In this document: positions 35,378-44,379 of the stretch, one piece after another
Position numbering within the stretch: position 1 is the stretch's first letter
How the letters are laid out: the number at the start of each line of letters is the position of its first letter
Origin: Roseimicrobium gellanilyticum
Lineage (GTDB): Bacteria > Verrucomicrobiota > Verrucomicrobiia > Verrucomicrobiales > Verrucomicrobiaceae
DNA length: 64,000 nucleotides
Assembly (NCBI RefSeq): GCF_003315205.1
Contig: NZ_QNRR01000004.1
Coordinates: 310,001-374,000 of the forward strand
Direction of reading: 5' to 3'
Program-made: the position numbers and the translations under genes
Notes under the pieces: model-generated
The model's database searches: none
What the model was told of the DNA's origin: nothing
The model's input: the letters and a program-made list of their open reading frames with translations, nothing else

Positions 35378-36784
35378 TCACTTCAAACCTTCGCTTCCAT
35401 TGGCTAGCACATTGTCGTCAAAGGTGTTTTCCTTCCCACCCTCCACCTTGAGCGAGAGCGTCATCTTTTTCTCGTCACGATCGTCGCGAATCACGTTGTC
35501 GGAGACCTTGGTGCGCGTGCAGTTTTTCATCCAGAGGCCGATGCCATCGCTGTCGAGAATGCTGCAGTCGGTAACGGTCATGCGGTCGCAGTTTTCCAGC
35601 AGCACGGCTGCATCCTTGTTCCACACGCCGCTGACGAGCACGCCGTCGAGCTTGCTGTCGGAGCAATTGCGGAACACCAGGCCATTGATGTCCTTGGCCC
35701 ATTTGCCGTTCACGACGTAGCGCGGGTTGCGGTCGAAGTCATTGGGGCCCACGACGACGGCGTGACTGTTTTCGATCAGGAGGTCGTGCTCGAAGCCCTC
35801 CCAGAAGGTGTTGCCTGTGATGTTCACGCCGCGGGCGTTGTCGAGGTGGATGTTCACCATCACATCACTGAAGATATTTCCCGTGATGGCGATGTGGCCC
35901 TCCTTCGTGGGATCCATTTTCTTTTCGCTGAGCGTGCCAGTGCCGAGTACGCGGATATTCGCGCTGCCGGGGGACTTGCTGTTGTGCTGGATGGTGCAGC
36001 CGGTCACCGCCACCTCACCCGTGGAGCCGCCGGTGCAGTCGATGAGGATGTTCGCCGTGGGAGGTGTGTCGGGTGACATGTTGCTCTCAATGTCACACGT
36101 GCCGATGTGCAGGTTGCGCACGTTCCCACCACGCGTCACCACGCCACCGCCGGCGTTGTAGCTGATGTGGCAGCCCACAATGTTGCTCTGGTGGATGTTC
36201 ACCTGGTCGTACAGCACGCCGACGCCGCGGTTGTGGTACAGGTGGCAGTTGGACACGATGAGGTTGCGATTGCGCTTCGTGAAGTGGATGGCGTGGAAGC
36301 ATTCACGGATGTTCGTCTCGGTGACTGTGAGTTCCATCACGCCGGTGAATTCCAGTCCATTGGCCTCCTTGTGGTCGCCCACGATTTCAATGCCGCGCAC
36401 GATGGGCATGCGTTGCTTTTCCCAGACATTGGGCTTGAAATCAGAAGGAGCGGCAGAGCCTTCATGCGTGCCGACAAAATGAAATGCCGGTCCCGCACCG
36501 CTCATCACGATGCGCGGAGTGCCATCTCCGGTGAGGGAGGTGAAGCCCGTGGTATCGAGATTGATGGTGATGGACTTGGTCAGCTTGTAGGTACCCTTCG
36601 TGAAAATGAGGCTGCCGTGCCCCGAGTCCACCGCCTTCTGGATGGCTGCCGTGTCATCCGTGGTGCCGTCTCCTTTTGCGCCGAAGTCGCGGACGGTTTT
36701 GATTTCCTCCGCATGGAGCGGTGAGGCAAGGAGGGCGGCCGTGACGGTCAGGCAGAGAGTGGTGAACAGGGGCGAATGCTTCAT
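35378..36784 (-). CDS. Secreted parallel beta-helix protein (pectate lyase 3-like)
   Basis: The protein is 468 residues with a signal peptide (FTTLCLTVTAALLASPLHAE). It begins with the typical pectate_lyase_3 entry IKTVRDFGAKGDGTTDDTAA, followed by right-handed beta-helix turns full of N/C/I ladders (NLIVSNCHLYHNRGVGVLYD, SNIVGCHISYNAGGGVVTR, MTVTDCSILDSDGIGLWMK). Members act on uronic-acid or other polysaccharides, or are non-enzymatic. I see no certain catalytic residues. It follows a PIG-L-type deacetylase gene by 48 bp on the same strand, so the pair may work on one glycan. Confidence 0.85.
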   Translation of the reverse strand: MKHSPLFTTLCLTVTAALLASPLHAEEIKTVRDFGAKGDGTTDDTAAIQKAVDSGHGSLIFTKGTYKLTKSITINLDTTGFTSLTGDGTPRIVMSGAGPAFHFVGTHEGSAAPSDFKPNVWEKQRMPIVRGIEIVGDHKEANGLEFTGVMELTVTETNIRECFHAIHFTKRNRNLIVSNCHLYHNRGVGVLYDQVNIHQSNIVGCHISYNAGGGVVTRGGNVRNLHIGTCDIESNMSPDTPPTANILIDCTGGSTGEVAVTGCTIQHNSKSPGSANIRVLGTGTLSEKKMDPTKEGHIAITGNIFSDVMVNIHLDNARGVNITGNTFWEGFEHDLLIENSHAVVVGPNDFDRNPRYVVNGKWAKDINGLVFRNCSDSKLDGVLVSGVWNKDAAVLLENCDRMTVTDCSILDSDGIGLWMKNCTRTKVSDNVIRDDRDEKKMTLSLKVEGGKENTFDDNVLANGSEGLK

Positions 36785-36832
36785 GAGATGGTGTGAGGGA
36801 AAATGATGCGTGCTGGAAATGGAGGGTGATGG

Positions 36833-37525
36833 TCAGAGGATTTCCACGGGCGCGGCGGTCATCGACCAGATGGCCTCGGCGTACTTCACGCCACAAGTCG
36901 CGCCGCGGTAGCGGGCGAGGGATTCCTTCGCCTGACGGCTGGAGTCGAGGGTGGCAGCGTCATACTCCTTCTTGTTCACGAAGGCCATGAGCCTGCCGAG
37001 CCACTCCATGGAGGCAGGCCACTCGGCCGTCACGTCCACGAACGTGTTTGGCTCGAAGCCGATGGTGTGGCGCGGGCCATTGTCATAGCAGAAGACCCGG
37101 CGTGGCGCCGGACAGTCGCGTCCCAGGATGGTACGCGGTTGCATGAGCGCGGCCTTGCAGATGGAGGCGGCGGATTCGTGATCGGGATGGCGATCGTGGG
37201 GCCACAGCATGAAGGAGGTGGTGGGCTTCACCTCTTCCACGATCTCCGCGACCTCGCGTTGGGTATCCTCACCGAGACGGAAGTGCATGGAAGCGTGCTT
37301 CAGGAATCGCATCTCCATGCCGCGCTCCTGGGCGAGCTGTTTGGTCACTTCCAGGAGTTGCGGTTCGCGTCCCTGCACCGGCGGCCAGTTTGTGTAGTCG
37401 CCGATGAGCGAGAGGATGACCACCCGGTGGTGCTTGCGCACGGCCTGTAGCAGGATGCCGGGAATACCGAAGACGCAATCGTCATAGTGGGCGCCGATGG
37501 CGAGGATGGTCTGGGGGAGGGGCAT
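36833..37525 (-). CDS. PIG-L/LmbE-type N-acetylglucosaminyl deacetylase
   Basis: The protein is 230 residues without a signal peptide. The zinc-site motif is IGAHYDDCVFGIPG (the family normally has AHPDD; here Pro is Tyr) and the second part is MLWPHDRHPDHESAASIC. These enzymes remove acetyl groups from GlcNAc-containing small molecules such as GlcNAc-inositol or bacillithiol and mycothiol precursors, or from sugars. The substrate is unknown. The next gene downstream is a beta-helix protein 48 bp away. Confidence 0.88.
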   Translation of the reverse strand: MPLPQTILAIGAHYDDCVFGIPGILLQAVRKHHRVVILSLIGDYTNWPPVQGREPQLLEVTKQLAQERGMEMRFLKHASMHFRLGEDTQREVAEIVEEVKPTTSFMLWPHDRHPDHESAASICKAALMQPRTILGRDCPAPRRVFCYDNGPRHTIGFEPNTFVDVTAEWPASMEWLGRLMAFVNKKEYDAATLDSSRQAKESLARYRGATCGVKYAEAIWSMTAAPVEIL

Positions 37526-37874
37526 GGCTGAAGATGGAGGTTCAAATACGCCATGGCTGGGGATTTGTGATTTATGATTTGCGATTTTTGATTGGGACAG
37601 AGCGGCGTACGTAGGGAAGACGGTGCCTTTTTAATCAGTAGTGGGCACTTCCGGATCACTGGACGATGTGGCGTCTATCGAGGGTGCTGGGTGTGGCGGG
37701 CTGCATTGGATTCAACGCAGAGACACAGAGAAGCTGAGGAGGGATACAAATTCGCTCTCAGGATTGCCCACCAATCAAATGCGCCCTCCTGAGAGGAGAT
37801 ATCGTTGTGAGGTGGAGACGAGGCGACAGCCCGATCCTTGGCGGCTGCCGCCCCATCTCTGCGCTCGTACTAAA
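37526..37874. other. 349-bp intergenic gap
   Basis: Apart from the 7-bp repeat near its left end I see no gene. The part from about 37700 to 37770 is AT-richer than the surroundings and may hold the promoter for the deacetylase/beta-helix pair. No terminator for the upstream HEAT-like gene is obvious. Confidence 0.4.
37562..37593 (+). repeat. Imperfect 7-bp tandem repeat (GATTTNN)
   Basis: Starting at 37562, the unit GATTTNN repeats with a 7-bp period (gatttgt, gatttat, gatttgc, gattttt, then a partial gattggg). It is AT-rich in a GC-rich region. It lies directly upstream of the deacetylase gene (ending 37525), within its likely 5' region. Confidence 0.7.
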
Positions 37875-39719
37875 CTACTCCCGCTTCAGTGGCGGCCACT
37901 GGGTGCCGTCCTTGAAGGAAATATGGAATACGACGTCCTCGGAGCCGGGACGCTGCATGAGATGCAGGAGTTCGGGATCCTTGATGGAAAAGCGTTTTCC
38001 GTCTGCGAGCTCCTTCCGGTGTTTGTTGAGGAAAGTCACCCAACGGTCGCGCAGCGTGAAGCGCTCATCCATGGTCATGTGGCTGCTGCTGCCGCTGCCC
38101 ATGGTCTGCTTGTCTTCAACCTCCTGAATGATCTTCTGCAGGTATTGGAAGGCATCGCTGTGCAGTTCCTTTTCCGCGAGGCGTTGGGCCCAGATGTCCC
38201 ACATTTCCACGTGCGCACCGCAGAACCAGGCCGCTTCCGAGGCGGATCGGATCACCCATGGGTGATGACTGGTCTGCAGGATGCGGAGGGCAGGTTTGGC
38301 AAAGTCCTTGTGCTTGCTACGGGCGGCGGCCTCGCAAGCGATGCGAACTACGCCGAGATCGTCATCCTCCATGCGGCGCAATACCATGGGAATCCAGTCT
38401 GAGGGGATGTCATCTGGCACGGCCTTGAGCGCTTCCTCACGGAGCGTGGGGCAGGGGCTTTCCATGCTGGTGACGAGGCGTGCCTTCCACGCGCCGCCCT
38501 CGGGCTTGGGAATGGTCTTGTCCGCGAGCTGCCGCATCAGGATGAGGGAGCCCGCGACATCGATGTCTGCATTCGTGCTGGCGCGATGGCCACGACTGCG
38601 GATGGCATCCACCGCGCGAAGGAGTGTGTCCTGCGCTCCGGGGTGGTTGAGGATGTTGTCTCCGGATTCCTTGCGTGGGACCGGGATGGTTTTCGTTTCG
38701 CGAGCGAGTGTCGCCTGGATCACAGGCATGTCCTCGGGACGACCCAGCGAGGTGAGCACCAGCGCTCCCCGGTTGATGAGGTCAACTTTGTCAGATTCCA
38801 CCCACTGTTTTCCAAGGGCGAGCGTTTCAGGGCGGAAGCGCTCGTCCCAGGTCAAAGCACTGGCCTGCTTCGGGTCTCCGGCCTCATACCAGGTGTGATA
38901 GACCGGGTAAGTGTATTCACCCATGGTGATCATGGGCAACCGGGACAGCAATTGGTCGATGGCGAGCGTTGCGATCCCTGCGTCCTCATGCTTCGTCAGC
39001 TTCACCAGTGCTGCAGTCGCATCCACCGTGAGGATGCCGCCGATGCCATGCACGGCGGCTTGTGAACCTTTCTCCGCCTTCTCCAGCAGTGCGGGGAGGA
39101 ATACGGGATGACGCAGCAGCCGTGTCTCCGTAGCGCGGGTGTTTCGATCGATGCCGCGGACGCAGGCCTGACTCACGAGTTCGCGGGCTTCATCCGCAGT
39201 GGGCATGGTGACCTCAATGGTGGTCTCGGCCCAGGGGTGCTTTCTCGTTTCGGTGACAGCCCAGCCAAAGTCATGCGCGACCTTCACTTTGTAGCGGCCG
39301 GGCTGGTTGATCGTCACATAGAGCAGCAGGGGAAGAAACTCCTGATGCTTCTCACCCGGCTTCAACTCACGCGGTCCGCCGATGCCACCCATGTTCATGG
39401 CGTACTGGGTGAGATCTGGCATGACCTTCCCATCCGCATCGGTCACCACAAACTTGTACCGAAGAGGGAAGCCGGTGCCGCGATAGTCTCCGCCGGTCTC
39501 GATGGTGAAAGGATCCTTGCCAGCATTCTCCAGTGTGAACTGCACGGAGATGGGTTCACCCAGCAGGTAGGTGGTCTTACCCGTTTGCACGCTCACTTTC
39601 GCCGACTCTGGAACCGGCTTGCCCTCGCGGCCGAAGTAGGACTGAAGCTCCGGGTCTGCACCGTGCAGCATCCCCGCGAGGGCGAGGCACGTCCAGAGGC
39701 ATAGGTTGCGCAGCTTCAT
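37875..39719 (-). CDS. Secreted HEAT-like repeat protein with N-terminal Ig-like domain
   Basis: The protein is 614 residues with a signal peptide (MKLRNLCLWTCLALAGMLHG). An N-terminal beta domain (SVQTGKTTYLLGEPISVQFT, then YKFVVTDADGKVMPDL) resembles the BsuPI/Ig-like domains that precede repeat domains in planctomycete and verrucomicrobial proteins. The rest is helical HEAT-type repeats (AAVHGIGGILTVDATAALVK, EDAGIATLAIDQLLSRLP, DDDLGVVRIACEAAARSKHK, HHPWVIRSASEAAWFCG). It is 71 bp downstream of the anti-sigma/VWA gene and probably in its operon. A role as a surface or periplasmic scaffold is likely; no enzyme motif is present. Confidence 0.8.
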   Translation of the reverse strand: MKLRNLCLWTCLALAGMLHGADPELQSYFGREGKPVPESAKVSVQTGKTTYLLGEPISVQFTLENAGKDPFTIETGGDYRGTGFPLRYKFVVTDADGKVMPDLTQYAMNMGGIGGPRELKPGEKHQEFLPLLLYVTINQPGRYKVKVAHDFGWAVTETRKHPWAETTIEVTMPTADEARELVSQACVRGIDRNTRATETRLLRHPVFLPALLEKAEKGSQAAVHGIGGILTVDATAALVKLTKHEDAGIATLAIDQLLSRLPMITMGEYTYPVYHTWYEAGDPKQASALTWDERFRPETLALGKQWVESDKVDLINRGALVLTSLGRPEDMPVIQATLARETKTIPVPRKESGDNILNHPGAQDTLLRAVDAIRSRGHRASTNADIDVAGSLILMRQLADKTIPKPEGGAWKARLVTSMESPCPTLREEALKAVPDDIPSDWIPMVLRRMEDDDLGVVRIACEAAARSKHKDFAKPALRILQTSHHPWVIRSASEAAWFCGAHVEMWDIWAQRLAEKELHSDAFQYLQKIIQEVEDKQTMGSGSSSHMTMDERFTLRDRWVTFLNKHRKELADGKRFSIKDPELLHLMQRPGSEDVVFHISFKDGTQWPPLKRE

Positions 39720-39790
39720 CTCGACATCCTAGTGGAACAGAACCCGGGTCGGCAATCCTCAAGAAAGGATTGCCAACACTCTGATGAGTC

Positions 39791-42700
39791 CTACTCCCGG
39801 CCTTCCGTGAGTCCACGAGCCTTGTCGATGAGTTGCAGGAACTCACCACGATAGCCCAACGGGTCTTCACCTTTGCCGCGCAGGGCCATGTCACGCACCA
39901 TGTCCCAGGTGAGTTCACCGGAGTACTGCGAGTTGCGCAGCATCATGCCAAATCCGGTGACACTGGCTGCAAAGACGAAGTCACGGGGCGCATTCGCCAT
40001 GGTCTGCTCCTTGTCCGTCACCGGCACTTCAATGAGCTGGCTCTTGTCACCCTCGGGTTGCTTGTAGCGCAGCTTCACGGTCATGGTTTCCCTGCTGGGA
40101 GATCCGCCGCCGGGAGCTGGAGTGGCCATAACCGTCGTGGGTGGCGGCTTGGGTGCGTACTTCAGGTCATCGACGGCGGGACGTCCATCGGGTGACATGG
40201 CGCGTGCGCCCACGGGTACGATTTCGTAGAGTGCTGTCACGGTGTGGCCCGCGCCGATTTCACCTGCATCCTTGCGATCGTTGTTGAAGTCCTCCTTCGC
40301 CAGTGCGCGGTTCTCATAACCAAGCAGGCGATAGGCAGCAACCTGGGTGGGATTGAATTCCACCTGGATCTTCACATCCTTGGCGATCGTCACGAGCGTG
40401 GCATTCATCTGATCCACCAGCACCTTGCGTGCTTCGCTCAGGGAGTCGATGTAGGCATAGTTGCCGTTCCCCTTGTCTGCGAGGGTTTCCATCGTGCGGT
40501 CCTTGAGATTGCCTGTGCCGTAGCCCAGCACGCTGAGGAAGACGCGGCTCTTCGCCTTCTCCGCGATGAGTTTCTCCAGTTCCTCCGGCGAGCTGATGCC
40601 CACATTGAAGTCACCATCCGTGCATAAGATGACCCGATTCACGCCTTCTTGTACGAAGTTCTGCGTGGCCTGCTGATAGGCCACGCGAATGCCGCCTGCG
40701 CCATTGGTGGAGCCTCCGGCATTGAGGGCTTCGACGGCGCTTTGAATCTTCTGCCGCTCGCTACCCGTTGTGGAAGTGAGGGCGACACCAGTGTCACCCG
40801 CATAAGTCACGATGGCCACACGGTCCGTGTCCTTGAGCTGCTCCGTGAGCATGCGCAGGGACTGCTTCACGAGAGGCAGCTTGTCCGGCGAATCCATGGA
40901 GCCGGACACATCCACGAGGAAGACAAAGTTTGCCGCACCGCGTTCCTTGCGAATCTCGCGACCTTTCAGCGCGATGCGCGCGAGGCGGTGCATGGGCTGC
41001 CAGGGAGCCTCCGCCATGTCCACCGTCACGGAGAAAGGAGCGGCGTCTTCCGCGGGTGGTTCATAGGCATAGGGGAAGTAATTGATGAGTTCTTCCAGAC
41101 GCACGGCGTCGGCCGGAGGGCGCTGTCCATTGTTCAGGAAGCGGCGCACATTGGCGTAGCTCGCGGTGTCCACATCGATCGAGAAGGTGGAGAGAGGTTG
41201 CTGCGCTACCTGTAGGAATGGATTCTCGTAGATGGGGGTGTAGGTCTCGCCACCAGCATGCCGGGTGACGAGCTTGCGAGCACGGGTTTCGGCTTCCTGG
41301 AGGTCTTTGATTTGCTTGAGCTCTTGCAACTGTTTGCCAAACTTCTCCAGGTCCTGTTCGCGCTTGCCTCTCACCAGAGACTCCGTGGTGGTAGTGGTGG
41401 TTTGGGTTCTCCTGTAGGCGTCGTTTTCGTTGTCCGCGATGGCGTAGAAGTGGGGAGCTGGAGCCGGCACGGGGTTGGCAATGGTAGCGGCAGGAGCGGC
41501 GGGAGTAGCGCTGGCAGGCTTGGGAACCCCAGTAAGCGGGGTTGAAGGCGTGGTCGCAGCGGGGGCACCACCAGCGGCAGGCATCTTGATCGCGTCGTCG
41601 GTATCAGCAAGGGTGGCGAGAGTCATGGTATCCGCAGGAGCGGGGGATGCCACGGGGCCTGAGGCGGGCGTGGCTGACCTGCCTGCGAGTTCCGTGGGTG
41701 GCTTGGGTTCCGCGGCAGCAGCCTGGAGCTTGACCCCGCCGTCACTGGGGGAGGGTGCCGCTCCTGGGGAGGTATCAAAGACCCTGCGACGGGTCAAAGG
41801 TTTGGGTGCTTGGGAGCTGGGAGGAGTATTTACCGCCACAGCGGGCGTGGAACTGTCCATGTGCAGACCGGTTTCCGCTTCCTCAGCACGCAGTGCGGGC
41901 ACGCTACCCGCCGCGAGGGTTGTGCCTCCGGTGTAGGTGTTCGCAGGTGCTCCCGTGGGGGCAGAAGTGGTGGTGCCAGTGAATGCGAGTGTACCACCAG
42001 CCAGCGTGATCGAGCCAGCTCCCACCTTCGTCACTCCACCCGTTCCCGCAGCTGCCTTGTCTGCGGTGGGCACATCTCCGGTAGTGGAAGCCCCATTGGC
42101 AATGACAGTGCCGCCCACCGCCCCCCTGGAAGTGAGCGAGCCATTCACTGTGACCACGCCACTGCGATTCAGGTTGAGGGTGCTGCCGTTGATGTCGGCA
42201 CCGCTGGCCATGGAGGCGTCGCGGCCAAAGCTCACGGCAGGCTCATTGACCTCCAGCCCCAATGCCAGGCCGTTGCCAGACATGGATACAGTCCCACCCG
42301 CGCCCACCACAATGTCGGAGGCTGGCGAGAGGCCACCCAGTGATCCGAAGGTTCCCGACGTTGGATCCGCAGGCATTTCGCTCAGCTTGTCATTTGAAAA
42401 GTTGAACTGATCCAGAGGACGGGTACTGCCGATGGCGATGCCGCGACTGGCAATGCTACCTGAGCCTGTGATGCGGCTTCCCTCGCTCGCACTGCTGAAA
42501 TCCGCCTCTGCTTTTTCCGTCACCATCGTCGATGACAATGCCTCGGCCACCAGGGTGGATGCGGCGGTCCCATCCGGCGAGACGGGGAGCAACAGCGCAG
42601 GACTTGCGGGCGTGCCCGGCGTGGGCATGGGAAGCAATGCATCGCCTGTCTTGCCGAGAGCGACGGGCGCATTCACCGCCACGAAGGTGGGTGTATCAGG

Positions 42701-43168
42701 CATTCCGGGGGCGGGAGTCTGGCCAGCGGAGATCGGCTTTGCTGTTTTTTCAATGTTCACCCGCACGTCTTCGGTGGAGAGCTTGCCTTTGGCGTGAACG
42801 GCCAGACTCACCCTCTCCTCAGGCGCCTGTGAGCGCTGTTCGTTCAGGGTGATCACGAGCATGGCTGTGGTGCAGGCCGCGATGGCGGTGGGCACCCAGA
42901 AGGCGGGATGCTTCCAGATGGAGCGCTCGGTCTTCTTTGGCAGGGGCTGCGTATCCGCGGTGAATTCGCGCAACACACGGAAGCGTTGCTCGGAGGTGAG
43001 CGTCGTTTTTTCTGCATCAGTGACCTCGTCGTGGAGCAGGGTGCAGAACTTGCGCATCTCCTCCGCCTCCACGCGCAGGGCGGGATTGGTTTCCATCTCG
43101 GCCTCCAGGGCGGCGCGCTCATCAGGCGGCAGCTCATTCAGGGCGTAGGCGGTTAGTTTCGCATTCAT
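39791..43168 (-). CDS. Anti-sigma/von Willebrand A (YfbK-type) fusion protein with PATR-like linker
   Basis: The protein is 1,125 residues. Residues 1-75 are an anti-sigma N-domain (AYALNELPPDERAALEAEME, a form without zinc ligands), then a single membrane helix (~90-110: FWVPTAIAACTTAMLVITLN). Residues ~150-580 are Pro/Ala/Ser/Gly-rich and include a stretch at ~377-422 (GGVTKVGAGSITLAGG, then ANTYTGGTTLAAG) that looks like an autotransporter PATR unit. A helical part follows (~595-635), then the YfbK N-domain (YENPFLQVAQQPLSTFSIDV), a VWA domain with the MIDAS loop DVSGSMDS (752-759) and a DUF3520-like C-terminus. The cognate ECF sigma factor gene is 57 bp upstream. The layout suggests a membrane sensor: VWA outside, anti-sigma inside. 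Confidence 0.88.
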   Translation of the reverse strand: MNAKLTAYALNELPPDERAALEAEMETNPALRVEAEEMRKFCTLLHDEVTDAEKTTLTSEQRFRVLREFTADTQPLPKKTERSIWKHPAFWVPTAIAACTTAMLVITLNEQRSQAPEERVSLAVHAKGKLSTEDVRVNIEKTAKPISAGQTPAPGMPDTPTFVAVNAPVALGKTGDALLPMPTPGTPASPALLLPVSPDGTAASTLVAEALSSTMVTEKAEADFSSASEGSRITGSGSIASRGIAIGSTRPLDQFNFSNDKLSEMPADPTSGTFGSLGGLSPASDIVVGAGGTVSMSGNGLALGLEVNEPAVSFGRDASMASGADINGSTLNLNRSGVVTVNGSLTSRGAVGGTVIANGASTTGDVPTADKAAAGTGGVTKVGAGSITLAGGTLAFTGTTTSAPTGAPANTYTGGTTLAAGSVPALRAEEAETGLHMDSSTPAVAVNTPPSSQAPKPLTRRRVFDTSPGAAPSPSDGGVKLQAAAAEPKPPTELAGRSATPASGPVASPAPADTMTLATLADTDDAIKMPAAGGAPAATTPSTPLTGVPKPASATPAAPAATIANPVPAPAPHFYAIADNENDAYRRTQTTTTTTESLVRGKREQDLEKFGKQLQELKQIKDLQEAETRARKLVTRHAGGETYTPIYENPFLQVAQQPLSTFSIDVDTASYANVRRFLNNGQRPPADAVRLEELINYFPYAYEPPAEDAAPFSVTVDMAEAPWQPMHRLARIALKGREIRKERGAANFVFLVDVSGSMDSPDKLPLVKQSLRMLTEQLKDTDRVAIVTYAGDTGVALTSTTGSERQKIQSAVEALNAGGSTNGAGGIRVAYQQATQNFVQEGVNRVILCTDGDFNVGISSPEELEKLIAEKAKSRVFLSVLGYGTGNLKDRTMETLADKGNGNYAYIDSLSEARKVLVDQMNATLVTIAKDVKIQVEFNPTQVAAYRLLGYENRALAKEDFNNDRKDAGEIGAGHTVTALYEIVPVGARAMSPDGRPAVDDLKYAPKPPPTTVMATPAPGGGSPSRETMTVKLRYKQPEGDKSQLIEVPVTDKEQTMANAPRDFVFAASVTGFGMMLRNSQYSGELTWDMVRDMALRGKGEDPLGYRGEFLQLIDKARGLTEGRE

Positions 43169-43225
43169 GGCTTTCGGGGAAAAGGGATGTATCAGAAAAG
43201 GATGTGGTGGGATGCGGCTCTTTTT

Positions 43226-43741
43226 TCAGGCATTCAGTGCGAGCCAGCGCTCCCGCAGGGTGGTGACTCCGAGGTGAATGAGCGTGCCTACATTTCCCAC
43301 GCTCGTCTTCAGGACTTCGCTGATCTCCTTGTAGCTCAGCCCGGCCTCGAATTTCATCTTCACAGCCTCGCGCTGCTTGTCAGGAAGTTGATCAATCCAC
43401 CGGCTGATCTGGCCGCTGGTCTCCTGCTCCTCAAGAGCATCCGCGGGAGTCGGAGCGTTGGAGGATTCCATGTCGAGCACGTCGTTTTCCATGGGGATGA
43501 TGCGGTTGAATTTTCGCTGATGATCCAGGGCGCGATTGCGGCACACCGTGAAGAGCCACGGCGCGAGCCGTTCGCGATCCAGCGTGCCAAGGCTCTGGCT
43601 CAGCCGGATGAAGACGTCCTGGGCGATGTCGCGAGCCTGACTCACATCTCCCACGATGCCGATGGCATAGCGTATGAGGGGCTTCTCATACCGTTCCAGG
43701 GCACCAAGGAGGAAGGCGTGGTCGGGGTCGCGACTGCTCAT
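43226..43741 (-). CDS. ECF sigma factor (RpoE-like)
   Basis: The protein is 171 residues from the ATG at 43739-43741 (ATG or GTG a few codons upstream are alternatives). Region 2 is YEKPLIRYAIGIVGDVSQAR with the DIAQDVFIRL helix; region 4 is LPDKQREAVKMKFEAGLSYK followed by EISEVLKTSVGNVGTLIHLG. The protein starts a minus-strand operon whose next gene encodes the anti-sigma/VWA fusion. It should therefore be held inactive by that protein and released by a signal sensed outside the inner membrane. A divergent pseudopilin-like gene lies 212 bp away. Confidence 0.92.
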   Translation of the reverse strand: MSSRDPDHAFLLGALERYEKPLIRYAIGIVGDVSQARDIAQDVFIRLSQSLGTLDRERLAPWLFTVCRNRALDHQRKFNRIIPMENDVLDMESSNAPTPADALEEQETSGQISRWIDQLPDKQREAVKMKFEAGLSYKEISEVLKTSVGNVGTLIHLGVTTLRERWLALNA

Positions 43742-43953
43742 GAAGGCTTCAGGAGGCATCACGGGGAGGGGAAGGAAGTCTTGGGAAAAAGATGGAGAAA
43801 GATTCGGCTGTGGGAAAAGGAGAAGTGGATCGCTCGTTCCATCATGCAGGATTTCTCAGGCACAGGCACAGGCACACATGTTGAGGTATCTTGATATGAC
43901 GTGAGAGTTGGGGATGTGGAAGGAGATTTCACAAGACACACCATTCGGAAGTC

Positions 43954-44346
43954 ATGATCATCCTCAAACGTGTCCTTCTGGCGCTTGTGCTTGTTTTCGT
44001 GGGCGTCCTCCTGGCGCTCGGGCTGCTCTTTCGAGCTTCCAAAGATATCGTCGTGGATACAAGGATGGAGTTGGTCGCCTGTGCTGTTGCTGCACAGGAT
44101 TATCGCAATACTCATGGGAAGTGGCCTGAGAACCGCGGACAGATTGACGCCAGTGTGAGCACGGCACTGGGCATGGGCGGTGGTGGTCGGCAGGACGAGT
44201 GGGGAAGGCCTTTTCTATTGGCCGTCGACCAGAGTCTGGACCAGGCGGTACTGCAGACGTATGGTCCAGATGGCAAGAGCGATACCAGGGATGGCGGCCT
44301 GCGTGTCGTGGTCATGCCTCAGCAACTGACTGTGTATTCTGAATAG
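43954..44346 (+). CDS. Pseudopilin-like (GspG-type) protein
   Basis: The protein is 130 residues: a membrane segment (ILKRVLLALVLVFVGVLLAL) followed by a short helix (AVAAQDYRNTHGKWPEN) and a GspG-like C-domain (QDEWGRPFLLAV, LQTYGPDGKSDTRDGGL). The last part resembles the calcium-binding loop of major pseudopilins. It lacks the usual prepilin peptidase site (no G-FTLxE), so it is not a classic pilin. Such stand-alone GspG-domain proteins are frequent in Verrucomicrobia. It is divergent from the ECF sigma operon. Confidence 0.7.
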   Translation: MIILKRVLLALVLVFVGVLLALGLLFRASKDIVVDTRMELVACAVAAQDYRNTHGKWPENRGQIDASVSTALGMGGGGRQDEWGRPFLLAVDQSLDQAVLQTYGPDGKSDTRDGGLRVVVMPQQLTVYSE

Positions 44347-44379
44347 GAGCGTGCCGCTCCTTGTTCTTGCGCGAGGCAA

